A stretch of DNA of 64,000 nt. It comes from Allacma fusca (lineage: Eukaryota > Arthropoda > Collembola > Symphypleona > Sminthuridae). Position numbers and translations under genes: made by a program. The DNA lies in assembly GCA_947179485.1 (NCBI GenBank), contig OX359249.1, positions 42,022,250-42,086,249 on the forward strand, given 5' to 3'. The notes under the pieces are model-generated. The model saw only the letters and a program-made list of their open reading frames with translations. It searched no databases and was not told where the DNA came from. Position 1 is the stretch's first letter. Every line of letters starts with the position of its first letter. This document shows, in pieces, positions 1 through 28,500 of the stretch.

Positions 1-3000
1 TAGGTAAGTTTGTATAATTTATACTTAAAAATAATTATACAATCTTAACATGTCCTCCTTTCGGGATTATAATAATTGGAATAATAATACACAATCGGTT
101 TTTTTTCCATACTCACTCCGTACGTAATAATATTTTTTTGGTGTGGAAGCTTCAACTGTTAATGCAGGCTTGGATTCCGAGAAGGAATTCTTTTAAAATA
201 CTTGATTACTGTATATATGTAGTCATACATAATTAATTACATGTATTACGGGGTAATTACTTAAATTTGTAATAAAATTTGCCATTCTTATCGGTATAGT
301 TGTAGTTTTTAATGATTATGTGTTCATATAATTGTTGTGTGTGTAGAACATAGTAGACCACATTTTACCTTTCTAACACCTTTTTCTCGTCTCATCCTCA
401 CTCGGGTATAGAGTGTCTGCGTCCTATGGCATTTGAGTCACTCAGGAGATGACCCGTTGATTTGTAGGTCTTCAATTATTAAAACTACTTGACGGCAACC
501 ACAACTACACAAATAATGGAATGGCCTAGTAAGAAGAATAAGCCCGTTTATTTTGGTAACCATTTCTGAAGATGGTCAATCGATTGTCTAAAGGTTGATG
601 ATTTCATTGCCAAAGGTTCCTACACAATTTCTTTTCAGTACTCATAATTATATAATTACTTGAAAAATATCCCGAGGTTGAGACTCTCTACGCAGTAACA
701 ATTTTCAGACCATATTTCACAAGAGGTTTAACAAGTCATCAACAGAGAATAATAAATCTAGGAAAGTGTGGTTTTTTTTTTGTATCGTAGCCGGTGAAGA
801 ATTTAAAATTCAAATTTGAAAGGTACCCATATCATAACCATTCTAAGGACAAGGTCAGCTCTACCAAATAGTTTGTTTGTTTTTTTCTTTTGAAGCTGCC
901 CCATTGGAATTCGTACGGTTGGAAACTTTTTACATTGATATATTTTTGTGCCTAGCTTTGACAACAACTTACAGACTCATTCGTTCCTAGTAAATTAATT
1001 AAGGATTTAATCGTTAGAAGATTCCCACTCATCGGCTTCGAAATATTTCTACTCTTGTCTTTCCACTTTTTATGCCTTACATTGACCATAGTAAATTTTC
1101 CAGTGGAATTAAAATCTTTCTCATGACATCCACAGGATCAATAGTTTACGGGTTTGTGGTCTTAAAGTTCCAAATTATTTAGTAGCTCCTCCGGACAGCT
1201 ACAGACCTTCCAAATGTATAATGGAATTTTTATTCAGCAAATTACTGTATAGAGAGATTACATTTACATTTCACTGGGAAAATTTAGTAGGTCTCAGTGC
1301 TATGAATGTATTCGTTGTTGACTCCAGGGATTTGTTTATTAAATCCCAATGGCTCCCTAGCCGAAGTTGGGCTGTACGCAGAGACAGACTCTTTTAGTTA
1401 GGTCAGGATGATGGAGCCCTCAGGGTCAGGATAAGTGGTATGTATGTGATTGCATGTGGTGTGTATCTTGTAAATTGTAATAAAAAGGCTTTCCTCCTAC
1501 CCTCCCCACACTTTCACTAAATAGTATTACAACTCTCAGTAGCCTATACCTTTACCGTAAATTGTTGATAGAGTAGGAGAAGTTAGTCAATACCTTAGGA
1601 TTGCATATATAACTTTCATATTTTAGTATAGTGATTGTAACGGTTCCGATTACAGTTGGTTGTGGTGATAGGTAATTCTAGATCCCAATGATTTACATTT
1701 GCTCGGGTGGTCAAAAACACAGGTCCACAGACGTGTAATTATGTTTATAGATATATAGATAAGAGTAGTACATGGAAAGGGTGCTTTTGTTGTGTTCAGA
1801 GGACCCAGTAATATAGAGATAGCGCTTGTCAGTACAGATTAGTCACAATGCACCCCAAAGTCGTATTTTGTAAAATATTAATTATATAGATACTTATATA
1901 TTAAATCTAAACAAATCCAGGAATTGATTTTCTGTCCCCAGTATGGAATTTAGAGAGAAATAATGGATCCTGACGACGACTAGACCTATCTATATATAGT
2001 ATAAATGTTTTACGTGTAGTAAGTTTTACATATATACATATAGTCTAGTTGTTGTACATCCATATATGTTTCTTTTTTTTTTGACGGTGCATCTCACTTC
2101 AAATGATAGTAGCTTTCTTTGTTGCATGTGTGAATGTATAATATGTATGTACAAGTTACATAGAATATGTAATAGTTGGATTGATTATCAAGCTTTCTTT
2201 GCTGTGTGGCGGAGATGAAATTTTTTGTTTGCTTAAAATAACCATAGAGTAAGTAATTTACAAGTGTGTGTGTCTTAGAGAAGATTTCCTTTGCATAAAT
2301 AGCTTTGTACAGGGTATAATATGTTCATGTTGTCACGTAAGTTTTTTGTGTGTGTGTATGTGTCAATATAATTCATACTTTTAGAATAATAATTGTCAAT
2401 AATTTTCAACTGTGACGATTACAAGGAGGGAATTTGGTAAATTGCTGATTATCGCATTCTTTTTTCATTTTCCAACATTGTAATAAAGTGCCAGTCTACA
2501 GAAAATATGTATAGAAAATATGTAGATACGGGGGAGTATGCACGTGGTTTCTATAATATTTTTTGTAAGAACTGCATGAAAAATATTAGATTAGTGGATA
2601 GATTTTTTTTAGGTAATTAGTGAATGTCCAATGTAAAGAATTTCTTGTTAGCTAGGCATTATATCATACAGTATCGGGGAAATGGTGGAGTCCTCTGTTC
2701 ATATATGTATATTGTAAAATAAAAACAACTAATTATCACACCCTAGTAATTAATATCTATGTGCTTTGCTCTTCGGATTCTTTTCATACTTTTAGAGTTA
2801 TATGTGTTGAAAAAAGTCGTTTTTTTTTTCGTAATAAAAATAAAAGTATACAAGGGTTTTCTTTTATAGTTTTCCTCTTTTTCTTCATAATCCTATAGAA
2901 GTGGTCAAGGGTGCTCCATGCTTCAATTTACTAAACTTTTTTTTTCTCTAGCTCAACAACACACCCTGACTTTTTCTCTCCGTACGGATTTTTACAGAGG

Positions 3001-3234
3001 ATTTTTTTCTCGTGTCCCTAATTCTTCCACTCTCTCGCTACTATAATAATTCACTTTTGTTTGCTTATACACATGGCGTCGGAGGGAAATCAGAGTTTTT
3101 TTTATAATTGATGTAGTCACATGACAAGGGTCATTTCCGCTTCCTTCACCGATCCACTGCTTGGATGGGTAAGGACAATAAACTCTCAAATAGATAGGCA
3201 GATGATATAGTACAAGGATGTAATACCTACACAC

Positions 3235-3279
<45 letters not shown>

Positions 3280-3405
3280 CAGAGTAGTTACACATAGTAA
3301 TAGTTACAGTAGCAGCAGTTCCTCATAGCGGACAATTGAACATGAAGGAGGAGAGAGAGAGTAACATGTAAATACATAAGATTTAATTTAATAGATGGTC
3401 CTCTT
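1..3405. other. Downstream flank and probable 3' UTR of Syt1
   Basis: No supported coding sequence. On the minus strand this is the 3' side of Syt1. Two overlapping ATTAAA hexamers lie only 14-24 bases after the stop (minus strand, 3392-3382), and further AATAAA hexamers occur much further away (for example near 1335 and 550). The real cleavage site cannot be chosen from sequence. A (TAG)n microsatellite is at 3236-3275. Confidence 0.4.
3236..3275. repeat. (TAG)n microsatellite
   Basis: About 13 uninterrupted TAG units, followed by imperfect AGTAG/AGCAG copies to about 3320. Confidence 0.95.
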
Positions 3406-16975
<13,570 letters not shown>

Positions 16976-19586
16976 TCTGTAAATAAATATAAAAAATATG
17001 ATGGAACATTTTCTTTAATACAAAAAAAATGATCACTATATATTGTAAACTTGACATCAAAATAGGAACCCCAGCAAAAAGGTCATCTTGAAAAACATGC
17101 ATCAAATTGCTACAGTCAATTTGGAAAGGAATTTTGGCAGGACCAGTCCACTGTGTTTGTTGATAGTGTTGGGGGAAATTTATGGCTATAAATATGTCTA
17201 TCCGCGGCGTAAACATGGATGGTTTCTTCTGGAAAATTATTGACACAGATACTTCTGAAGCATGTTGGGCATAACGTTTTACGTTCAAGAGAATGACACG
17301 GGAGCTGGATCCCTCCCGCATATAAATGTACATGAAGCAAAACTTTTTCCCCCCACATATTGGGCAATTTTGTGATATAGTCGGGAAAAACTCTTAACAC
17401 AGATGCATCTCAATGTCTCATACTTCGTCTCAATTTCAACCTCAGCTTAGGCACTGTGAGCTTAAATATTTTACCCATTCCATTCACTTGTCAGCTCAGG
17501 CTATCTAAATTGGAAAAGGATGGTGAGACGTTCTACAGATGAGAGCAGCATGAGATTACTGATGAAATCAATATTGTATCATGTGCACAGCCCACAGTCA
17601 AGCTTACTGAAAGCATTGGGCTTAGAAACTACTTTGGGTTTTCATAGCTTAGAAAAACTGAACTCTCACATATTGGGTTCTCAATTTGGAATATAACCTT
17701 AGAATATTACGCGGTTGCAGAAGCTCAGGCCATAAATCTACCTGAATAAATATTACAAAACATTATAACTTATATTTTGAATACAATAGTAAAAAAGTAG
17801 GATTTTCCTAATACCACTCTGACATATGTATGTATGAATCGTCAGAATAATTATTGTTCCCTGTTGTTTGTCTCCTTGCTTACGCAATTGGGGGCGAAAT
17901 GTGTGCAAATTTCTGTACTATACAAACAAAATTAAAACAAATTACGATCCAAATTAGCCAATCATCCAATTGAATCCAATTTTCTTGCATTCAAGTGCTA
18001 AAGCTTCAGAACCATCAAGTACTAGATGCTTCAGCTCTTCGTTAGCTCTACAAGCAGGCCATTCCTCAACCCTCTTGTTAGCACTGTGTAGCATGTAGTG
18101 GGCCCATGTACTACTTGTGTACTATGAAAAACATTTTCTCATCCCACTGCTCCTGGAAAAACTATCTTAACAAGCGGAGTCAAGTATAGAGCACAAATTG
18201 TATAGGTAGTTTCAAAACTGGCCTACATGTACGTTAAATCACATTGCATTGAGTGCAATACACATTACTGTGCAATTGTGACTACAAGTTCTATAAAATT
18301 TTCAAATAAGTGTAAGTAGAAAGTACACACATAAAATTCGGGAGTACAACTGTGCTCCTCTCCAAAAAAGCAAAAGAGTATTAGGAAGCTAAATCCGTAT
18401 TACTTGAAGGGAACGGGTTGTAAGAATTCATAGTTTCGGATAAGTACTCCATGAATTTTTAGCATTTATGGGAACAGATTTTTCGAAGGTTCTGTAACTT
18501 ACGCCAAGGAGCCAAACCTCTCTCCTTCGACACCTTGCAAATGTTTAAAAGGATTTTAGCTTATTTGCAGCCAAAATAAATCAAGGTTGCAGCCACCGTA
18601 AAATGCTACGATTGACCCAATTGAGGTTTACTCCATACTCGCCTTTATATAGAATAAGAGGGACATGAATTCCAGCTCATTACCTTCGTAATATGTAACT
18701 AGAGGAGCTCCTCTGTATCTATGTACATATGTATACTCTCCCATAAGTATTTTTACAATATTTAAATTCTAGGGTTGAGCCCCACGGCTGTGACACTTGA
18801 CGCGTATGTATTTTCAGACGAGGGCAGAATACTGGCAATAAGGAAAGGCCGGATTCAATTTGCGAGCGAAGAAAAGGATTTCCCATATACTGTAATTTAT
18901 TACATACAAAGTTAATATGGTAGGAATCAGCGGCGGTAATGACTAGTAATGAGATTAGGAGTCGTTGTATGGGGAGTGTGTGTGTGTTAGAAGGAGAACT
19001 TGGAATTGCTTATTATCAAACCACGTAATTAATTTCAACTTCAGATGGATTAATTTAGGTATACTTATTTTTAGCTCCCACTATTGATTAATTTGTGGAA
19101 ATCAGCTGGTTATGCAAATTTAATGGCGATTTCGATGAGCATTTAAGACTAGGGCAGGAGAAAGACGAAACTACATTTCTCTATGGAATTTTTTTGAATG
19201 GGGAGGGAGGAGAGGGGGTATTTATTTTAAGCGCAAGGATAGAGGCTTCCTCCTTAGCACACTTCATTCATGGCACGAGCTTATCTCGGCAATTTGTGAA
19301 GTTGCCTGTAACTGTCATTGAGGATAACGGAGAGTAAATTCCGGTGGTTGTTCAGACGAAAGGACTTGCCACAGAAGGAAGGCATACTTTTTTTTTAGAG
19401 TACACGATTGGTGTGAGCACTTGCTGGAGTTGTGAGTTACAACTACTCCAGAGCTATTTTATTAACAAGTAGCTTTTTGTTACCACTAAAGGGGAACATG
19501 CTAGCTTACCCGCTTTTGAAGACATCCTCACAGATTTATCTTATATTTTCAAGGATGTAAAAGGGAAAGTGTGTGCCTAGGTGGAG

Positions 19587-19617
19587 AAAGAGAGGGAGAG
19601 AGAGAGAGAGAGAGAGA
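19587..19617. repeat. Imperfect (GA)n tract
   Basis: GA repeats with an interrupting GGGA. Confidence 0.85.
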
Positions 19618-20104
19618 CGAGAAGGCATGACATTTAACACAGTTTCCAAGGTTCAGATCAATACTTACCACATATGTATTTGATGAGAGGAGGAAGGGCT
19701 TCCAGCGAGTGCTGGAAGACCCACATATATTAGTGCATACACAACCATAGCGTACCCCCAGGTCCGTCGGATATTCATGGTTCCTTTCAGACTCGTACAT
19801 TTTTTATACGACCAACTCTCATGTATAAGTTTTATATGAAAACACCCATCATGTCCTACTTCCCTCTCGCTCGCTTGTCCTTACATACCTATACGCGCAA
19901 CTATCTCTTTTATTATTACTCACGCATACTTTTTGTGCTTCACCTACCCACGAGGAACCAGTCGTAGTCGTAGGAGAAGCTCGCTTTTGTAGACCAGAGC
20001 ACTCACCTACTCCTACCTATGGGCCATTGTATCTGTATATAATGGTCTCGATATATGCTTCTTAATCTGCTCGTGTATATGTGGACTGGCTTCACTAATA
20101 TAAC

Positions 20105-20105
<1 letters not shown>

Positions 20106-20144
<39 letters not shown>
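20106..20144. repeat. (GA)n microsatellite
   Basis: About 19 uninterrupted GA units. Confidence 0.95.
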
Positions 20145-20148
<4 letters not shown>

Positions 20149-23100
20149 TAAGCTGGGTGAAAGTACCCGGGAAAGAATTTGCAATGTCGAGTACTACCAA
20201 ATAGCGTTGGATGGATCAGTTCCCATTCCCAGTACTTTTTACCAGAGAAAATGGAAGGGTTTATTTTCTCTCCGTGAGCTTTTAAAGAAACCAGACGATA
20301 AGTTGTGAGGCGTGAGAAACAGACAAAGTCTTTGGAATATTTTCTTCCGCATTTATTATGATGCGCTTTCTCCACTACAAACATCAATAATTACCACAAG
20401 GTTCACAAGAACATTTGTGTAATTTACATTTTCTCCTCCTCCCATTCCCTTCCCTCTAACAAACTAACAAGAAACTCAGCTGTGCAAAACTCAAACTTAC
20501 TGAGAAACAATTTCCAATGTTTAACCAGGCCAGGAGTGTAGGGCTACATTGAGCAACGCAAATGCTACAACGGAATTTCCCAAATTACACACCATCTGAC
20601 GTACATTTAAATGTATATTGCTCAATGAACGGACTTGAGCTGGGGCTTGAGAAACCAATATAGAAATGCTCCCCATAATTTCGGATATGTCTAGATACGT
20701 ATCAAATGACCACTACACACCTTTCAAGAACTACTAGGAACGAGGAACGAGAGTACATCTCTGAGCTGAGTACTCTGTTGCACACTCTTCTTTTGTTGTT
20801 GGTGTGGAAAAAAAAGAGGATCAACCATTGTCAACAATGTTGTCTAAAATAAATACCTCGAGGGTACGCTCACAAGTTGGAATTGCCTCTTCAACTACTT
20901 TCTCCTTTTTCATGGTTTCAGTGCATTCGCTCCTCGTTGATCTTTCACACATAGATAACAGGACACAGACCAAGTGCACTGAGGAGAGTAGGCATTCAAA
21001 TTTGCCCTCCAACCAAAAACCCATTCTTCACCCATAATTTAATTTCTAAAGTAGGTGAGAAGTTATTCTGAGGTGAAAGGACCCAGACAGGATCATTCGT
21101 CTACCTCGTCCATTACAATATAAACTAGACTGGAGCCACCTTGAAGCATGCTTCCTTTTCTCACATTGATATTATCTCTATGAAATAGGAGAGCTCTCAT
21201 CATGTAAGGAATGTTTCAATAAAAATCAGCCTAACTTAATTCTCCTCATTTTTGGCATAATTCTGACATTAGACCCTGCCTCATCGAAGCCCAAGTAAGT
21301 TTTAGAAGACTTCCAAAGTAACTCCTGTCTGTGTGTCAGCTCGTCTACTTACCTTCCTCATATTCTTTTTAATCTCCGAAGCACACCGTCATGCTCGGAA
21401 GGGGACTTGCTTCATTAAGCTGAAATATTATTTGAAAAGTCATTAAGGCATGAGTTACGCTCCCTGCTTGTTAAAATCTTCCAATCTCGGCTTAATCAAG
21501 TGCCGTGCCTCGACTGTAAAGTAAATACACTCAAATAGGAGTCATATTAAAATTCTATTTTAGATTAAAACAGGAACTGTGTGTACACTGGCCGTTCCTG
21601 TAAGGTAAGTAAAAATATTTTTTCCTCAAGAATATATTTACATCGGAGCTCTCACTCCCTTACTCTACAATCATTTGTGAACCGTTGAAGGAGGGAATAA
21701 AACGATCAAGATCTTAGCCCCTGTTTTATTCCCACCTCTGAGATAAAAACAATTTTATGGAATAAAGTATAAAAATCTGGAGAATCCATGGTCCAGCCTA
21801 GTCTGCGGTGACTACTAGTGGAGACTGAACACGGCTCTGGAAATAGAGAATGAAGGACCTGCGAGCGGAAACAAAATTACATGGTAAAGATTTTAGAGAG
21901 TAGACCGAGTCATGCATAGTATAAAGGAAAATGTAATTTTCCATTTCTCATAACAAATTCCTTATGTTCTCAGCCCCAGCGGTCTCTGATGGTGAGCTGA
22001 AAATAATTCTAATCCCTTTTCTACAATATTACATTACATTGGAAGGCTATGTATGTTGGTTGGTTTGCGTTGCTACGATACCCTGGTATGTGGAATTACT
22101 TTCCAAAGTACTATAACATTAAAACGTACGTCAGAGTGGAAATACTATATCTGTACATATACAAGTGGCAAGAGCTCCGATACATATCCTGATAGCACGA
22201 GCAGGCCTTTTAGCAGCACTTAACCCAGTAACGCGTGGGATAACTTGACGAATATGGAGAAGGAGAGGAAAATCAGATGAGAACGAGTCGCAAGAGTAAA
22301 ATATTAGTCCCAGAGCGTCCCTTGCTACTCCAACTCTTCATGAACATATGTAACGAGTAGATCACATCTGTGCAAATAATGACACAAGTTAACTGCATTT
22401 GCATCCAGCTCTCCCTTGCCCATACCCAGCCTCCATGGCTCCGTCCACAGTTCAGGTACTGCTTATTGTTAGCAGATCTAGTTAGGGAAGTAAAACGTGC
22501 AACTCTGTGCTTCCCCTCCCCCTCCCCTGACGGTTGAGAAATTTCTAACTGAATAATACACTTCTGGGGAGATCCGTCGGAGACAATATCTCTCAAGTTA
22601 ACCTTGTTTAGAAGATCAGATTAATTTCAGGATGAAAATTCAGTGTAAACATGCCATTCGTGTTCCCATACATGCCTAGTGGAAGTCTATTTGAATAATA
22701 TGCAGGCAAATCGATCCGGTGTCTTTTTCGTGGAAAGTACTCAATTTATGACCAGACATGACAAAACATCATTCCATGACACCTCCAATTTCCATCAATT
22801 TGCTTAATTGCAATGAATCTGTGAAATACTCACGTTTTCATCCACTCAACTATAATTAAGGCAGAATTAAATTAAATGTACTAGTTGACCACAAAATACC
22901 CCCTTCACAAGGAGCACTGTTCATGAATCTCTCCACAACTTTCCCATTCAGCATAAACATGGCAGGGTCCAGTTAAATACAAGCATTTATTATTCATAGG
23001 GGATCACGCATATGAGACTACCACATAGCTCCTTCAGCAGAATACCAAATGGGCACGACCTTCAGGGGGAAAAACAGGAGTCACATTCAAAGAACTGTTC

Positions 23101-25472
23101 ATGTCCGGTGGAATCAAAATCTTCAATTGAGTGCTGGCAGGGAAAGTCAAATTGGCTAGCAAAAGGGCTTTGGAGTATCTACCTATAACTACATTAGAGC
23201 ATCAAAAAGGACTTCCAAGGCTTGAGCAACATTCAAAACCTATGTTACCACCCACCACATTTCCCAATGCTTTACAATCTCCCTCTCATTCAATTCTACG
23301 AACTCTGCCAAATGACAATTTGTGCTCACACAGTCAAGCTGGGGTGTCCTCCTAAATCTGAGCTTGAGGGAGTGATGCATGTGAGGGACTTGGACAGAGG
23401 TTGAATTTACCACACTGTAGTCTCTCTTGGAACAAGTGGTCCTTAAGAAAATACAAGAGCATGCACATTATTGACATTGATGGCCTTTCCACACTCCACT
23501 GACTCCCGTCAACTGAATTAGAAAAGTTATCAATGAGAGGAGAAAACACGGGAAATGGAGTGCTACTCCGAGTACCCAAACACATTTCTAAACCAAAGGG
23601 ATGGAAGAAAACACAATTTTTTATCTCAAATGCTCTCACTCATGCAGAGCAACTGAGTGAATCCCTACTCTCCAGGGATTCCTACCATTTCTCAACACCG
23701 AGTGGAAACAAAGTCATTAAGGATTCTTTTTAAAAGGTTCATACATATAAAAAAAACGCGTCTCTCCTTAAAATTAAACACGGAAACCTACTACACAACC
23801 ATTATAGCTTGTTAAATATACATGCGCTGCTTTTATACACCTCATTTAGATTTCCATAGTAACGAGCCCAAGCATCATCGCATGTATGCGACTGGGGGCA
23901 GACAGAGTTGGAAAAAACCAGTTCCTGATAATATGTAATATCTCCCTTACTTTTTACGATATCTGTTTACTTTCATCGCTCCAGTCAAAATCTCCACGAT
24001 ACCAGACCAATAACATTTGAACTTGAAAAGGTCAGGGAAATTATGTGACTTCACTCACTCTCTTATTGGGTTTTTTTTCAACAGGGAGAAGTTTCACAGA
24101 TTGAAGTCAAATGATAATAATCTTGTGATCCTGTAATTTATTCCGAGGGAAAAACTTGTCTTTATATAAAAAAAAAAAGAAACCAGCAGAAGAATTGAAT
24201 GCCGTTGGATCTGACTCAAGAAAATTGTGAGCTTCTCTCTGACAGAATTGAAAAGTATCATGAGGAGGAAGATCGGAAGGAGAAAGTACCTCTCGGGAAA
24301 GATTTGGCTGAACTTCTGTCTCACATTTAGCCCCCTTATATACCTCTCGCGTTTCAGGAAGGAGGAGAAATGTTGAAAAATTAAACTTTAGGGAATTCAA
24401 GCCAGCCTTTGAGTTCCGCCTTCATCGCAATTCACAAAGATGAATTTGAGCGTCGGAGGGCCTTGAGTCCAATTCTATATCCTGAGACTGGAGCTCAACT
24501 AGCAGGAGTTTAATTTTTCTTGACATCTCTCCAGCTTTTCAAATAACAACATCCAATGTTTCAGGATGATTGTGCAACAGGTATTTAAAAGGGAATTTTC
24601 TGTATAACTCAAAATAGGAATTGAATCAAGTTGAGCAGAACATTTCAAAGGAAGTTCCTCTCTGTATTCCATTAACTTTTCAAAGCATCCCTGCATGGTT
24701 GTTAGTTCCACAATGAGGTGGGTTATTCTGTAAGTAGAGGTATCTATGATATGGTCATATATGTAGATACATAGAATATAACTCCCAGCACACCCGCATA
24801 GGAGGTTGCAGTGCTTTTCAAACAAACGTCTCCTCACTGGAGCTCTATGAAAACATTTCTTTTTCAAGGGAACCTTCCCGTTCTCTTACCAGTGTAATTA
24901 TGTCAATATGTTCCAACAGTTTACAGTAGGGTGAAGTAGAGTGAAATAGTATTATGTTGACTGTGACTGTAGTGGGGTAGTTGTTTGCAGGTTGCAAATA
25001 AACACGGAATAAGTGGCACGGAATGAAGCACTGTTGTATTTACATAAGCAATTACACACTATTTCCAGAGTACCTTTCGTAATAATAATTACTATGGCTA
25101 TATTATTACTAATTTATTTATGTTGATCACTGTTGAGGAAGCACACACCAAAACTATCTATTCGCTGGGTTTTTGTCAGTTAGGTAAATACAGCCTGGCA
25201 CAGAGGTATGCACACACAACTCACAATACGCTTTTGCAATGTAGACTCTTTGCTGTTTGAGGCACAACTGCGGAATTCTTTCTACTGTTACAGAGAACAG
25301 GGCATACTGTAGGCCATTGTGAAATGTTACAGATGAAAATATGCCTAGTTATGTACAGCACAAGCTCTCATTAATAAACACAAAATGGTTTCTTTACGAG
25401 GAAAATGGCGACTGAAAAGAAAAATCCCTTCCTCGTTACCTCTCGTGCCCTTAAGATCTGTCTTAAATCTTT

Positions 25473-25593
<121 letters not shown>

Positions 25594-28500
25594 GTCTCTC
25601 TGTGAACGCTCATACATATCTACCCCCAGTTCCATATGAACAAACGTTAGTCTAAAATGTGCAGCCTTCCAAATGATCAAATTACGATTTAGGAGTTATA
25701 GTGGTAGCAATTGACGCAAACTAATCTTACGCTCGGACTATGTAAAACACACGTGCTCTCACATTTCAACACAACGACATACATTCATATTTGCTCACCC
25801 AGTCAACACAAATCATTTCAATTGATTCAATCAGGGTTGTAAAATAAAATTCCACGAGTGTAAAGAAAGTCATAAATGTGTAACAAGATCCAGCATGGCT
25901 CGGATCAAGTACTTACTCGATGTAGTTCCTCATGGTTCAACTTACGAGCAAATGCGTGTGGAAACCTAGGGTTGCTGATATTTCTGGAAACAAATACTAA
26001 TGTCATAGAGTTTAAGGTTAGTGCGAGTGCCTTCACAAGTACATGCCCCAATACTTTGCTCGAGTGTGTGGGGTCGTTTCCAACAATAATTTATTCCCAA
26101 ATGAAATAAGGTTGCGGATATACCTCCTCAAGAAATAGATTTCATTCGGAAAACAGAAGGCGTAGAGACACGAGGCGGAGGAAAAAGGGGATGAAGAAAA
26201 AGCTCCAGGAGAATTCCGACATGCTTTTGTATTCCCTCAAGATACATTACATAGTGCGAAAAAAAATTTCAGAGGCAAATTAGACCACATTTTAATGCTT
26301 GGAAGAAAGTCGTAGAGGTTTGTATGACTTTGAGGGATATGTTTTCTAAACTCTTGTGACTTCGTCCCAGGCTATTATCCACGATGGGCAGAGAAAGGAG
26401 AGCCGTCAGGAGGAATTGCCGAAAATAGTGATATTTGGATGAAGAAGACTGTAAGCCACAATTTCTCATTATGGTCTTGCTTGGTAGTTTACCACTGATA
26501 TATGCACGTGTGCCTGCCAGAGATATGCATGTGGTCGGGGTATGCGGAAAGATAGCCAACTGTCTGAGTAACTACCCCCCCTCCCCCCACACTTGTACGA
26601 CATTACATTGCTAGAAGTGATACTAACATTCGGAATGCTCGCCAGGCATGTACATATCAAATTACTGTCGAAACTAACTTTTATGTTATCTTATCGGTGA
26701 AAGTCAATTTTGGGTTTCCACTCCTCTTAGAATATACTTAGTCAGCTCTGAACATAATAATAGAGTGAAATCAATACTGATTGTTTTATTTGAAGAAAAG
26801 TTAGCATGGTTTCGTTTCCATTTCTTCCCTTACTGACTCCGTCCATTCCATCGAGTTAGAGCTACTGAAGAGACGGAGAATTGAGACGACACGCAGAAAC
26901 GAGAGTAGAATGTGGTTTTGCCGTCATCGACGCTTGTCGTTCGTCTCTTTCCTTCATGCTCATTGTGCATGATCCACAACCGTGATCAAATAAGTTCAGA
27001 ATTTTTATATTCCATGGACTTTTTCCCACTCGATTTTTTTTCTGACTCCTTTTCATATTATTAGGGTCTCTACGGACGGCATCAAACCCCGAGACTTCAT
27101 TCCAGGCATCTGTGCCATACACACAGAGGAAACTCATTCATACTCAAATGTGAGCGGGTGAGTTCCTAAATGCCCAGTGCTCTCAATCCCTTTTGAATTC
27201 AGTCTATTCAAATTGGATTTGCGTCGCTATTCTTTTTCCCTACATTGTAAAATGTCTGTTCAAGTGCGATACTCCTCGTTTTAATAATTTCGTCATTTAG
27301 AGTTAGTAATCTAGTTTTCTTTGTAGGTGTAGATATTTTAGATGTAAATCGGCCTACTTTATTTTATGCGTTAAATATACACACATTTGCATAAACTAGG
27401 CTTTCATTTCTCTCACCAGCCGACTTTGACTTACAAGATTTTGAAGCTCCCCAAGTCAATATAGAATCCTTACTGTCAAACTTGTCCAGATGGCTGAATC
27501 GTTACCCCTACATTCTGTCTTGCTCGTCCCTGCCATCCCTACTGTCGATATAGACATTCTTGCGTGCGTACATATTATAAATGAAGTATGTTTCCCAGAT
27601 CCTCTGAGGAAGTACAAGGGAAAGATGGGAAATCATGTAGGAGGGAAATAAAAAAAAATCATACACAATATACCATATTTCTGTAAAAGTCTCTTGATGA
27701 TAACGAGGCCCCTCCATTGCAAGTACAAATCAAGACATTAGTTAAGGTTTATGTGCTTGGACATTGTGAGGATATGGGCCTGTTCGTTCAAGAGGTTCGA
27801 GTCTATTGGCACAATTTCACTAATGATTTTTTCAGATAAATTCGTATGGAAGGGGAACTATGGAGTAGTTTAAACGTGGCATGAAGATATTTTGGTCCTC
27901 GATTTATTTTTCCTTTAGGTACATCAACCCCGACTATAGTTTCCCTGACAAAAAGCCGACCGAGGCATGGAATCTTCACAACAGCGAGGTTTGATTGAAG
28001 GGAACTTTGCATATTGCATTAGACTTGCCTCTACCTCCACCTTTGAAAGTATCAATTGATAACCTCATATCATCAGGATAGTAATTTCTTTCATGAATAA
28101 ATCATAAGAGTGAAATCAAATGTGGGAGCAATTTTCTAGGGTCAATAAAGTCTATTTAAACGGTGGATGACTGCATTTAAGGAAAACACGGTAAATTTCT
28201 TGAGGGGGATTTTGTGGACAGTGAACGACGGTTGAGTCTTGTGGGTGTGAGTAATCGAGAAAAAATTATTACTCAGGTTTTTAATTAATTTTTAGGAAGC
28301 AGCCATCGACAACAACTGTTTTCCTTTCTGTTCCCCTTCCAGGCGTCCTGCATTATTGGAAAATGTTTGGAAGGGAGCTGCTGTGAGGTTTAAAAATATC
28401 TGGCTCAATCCACACATGAAATTATAGTGGCGTACACAAGAATACCTATCAAAAAGGTAGATAAAGTAGTGCTTTCCTTACTTCACGACGGTCGTCATCC

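Noticed and set aside
27770..27830. GGTTCGAGTCT, resembling a tRNA B box
   Set aside because: No matching A box, acceptor stem or anticodon arm could be built around it.
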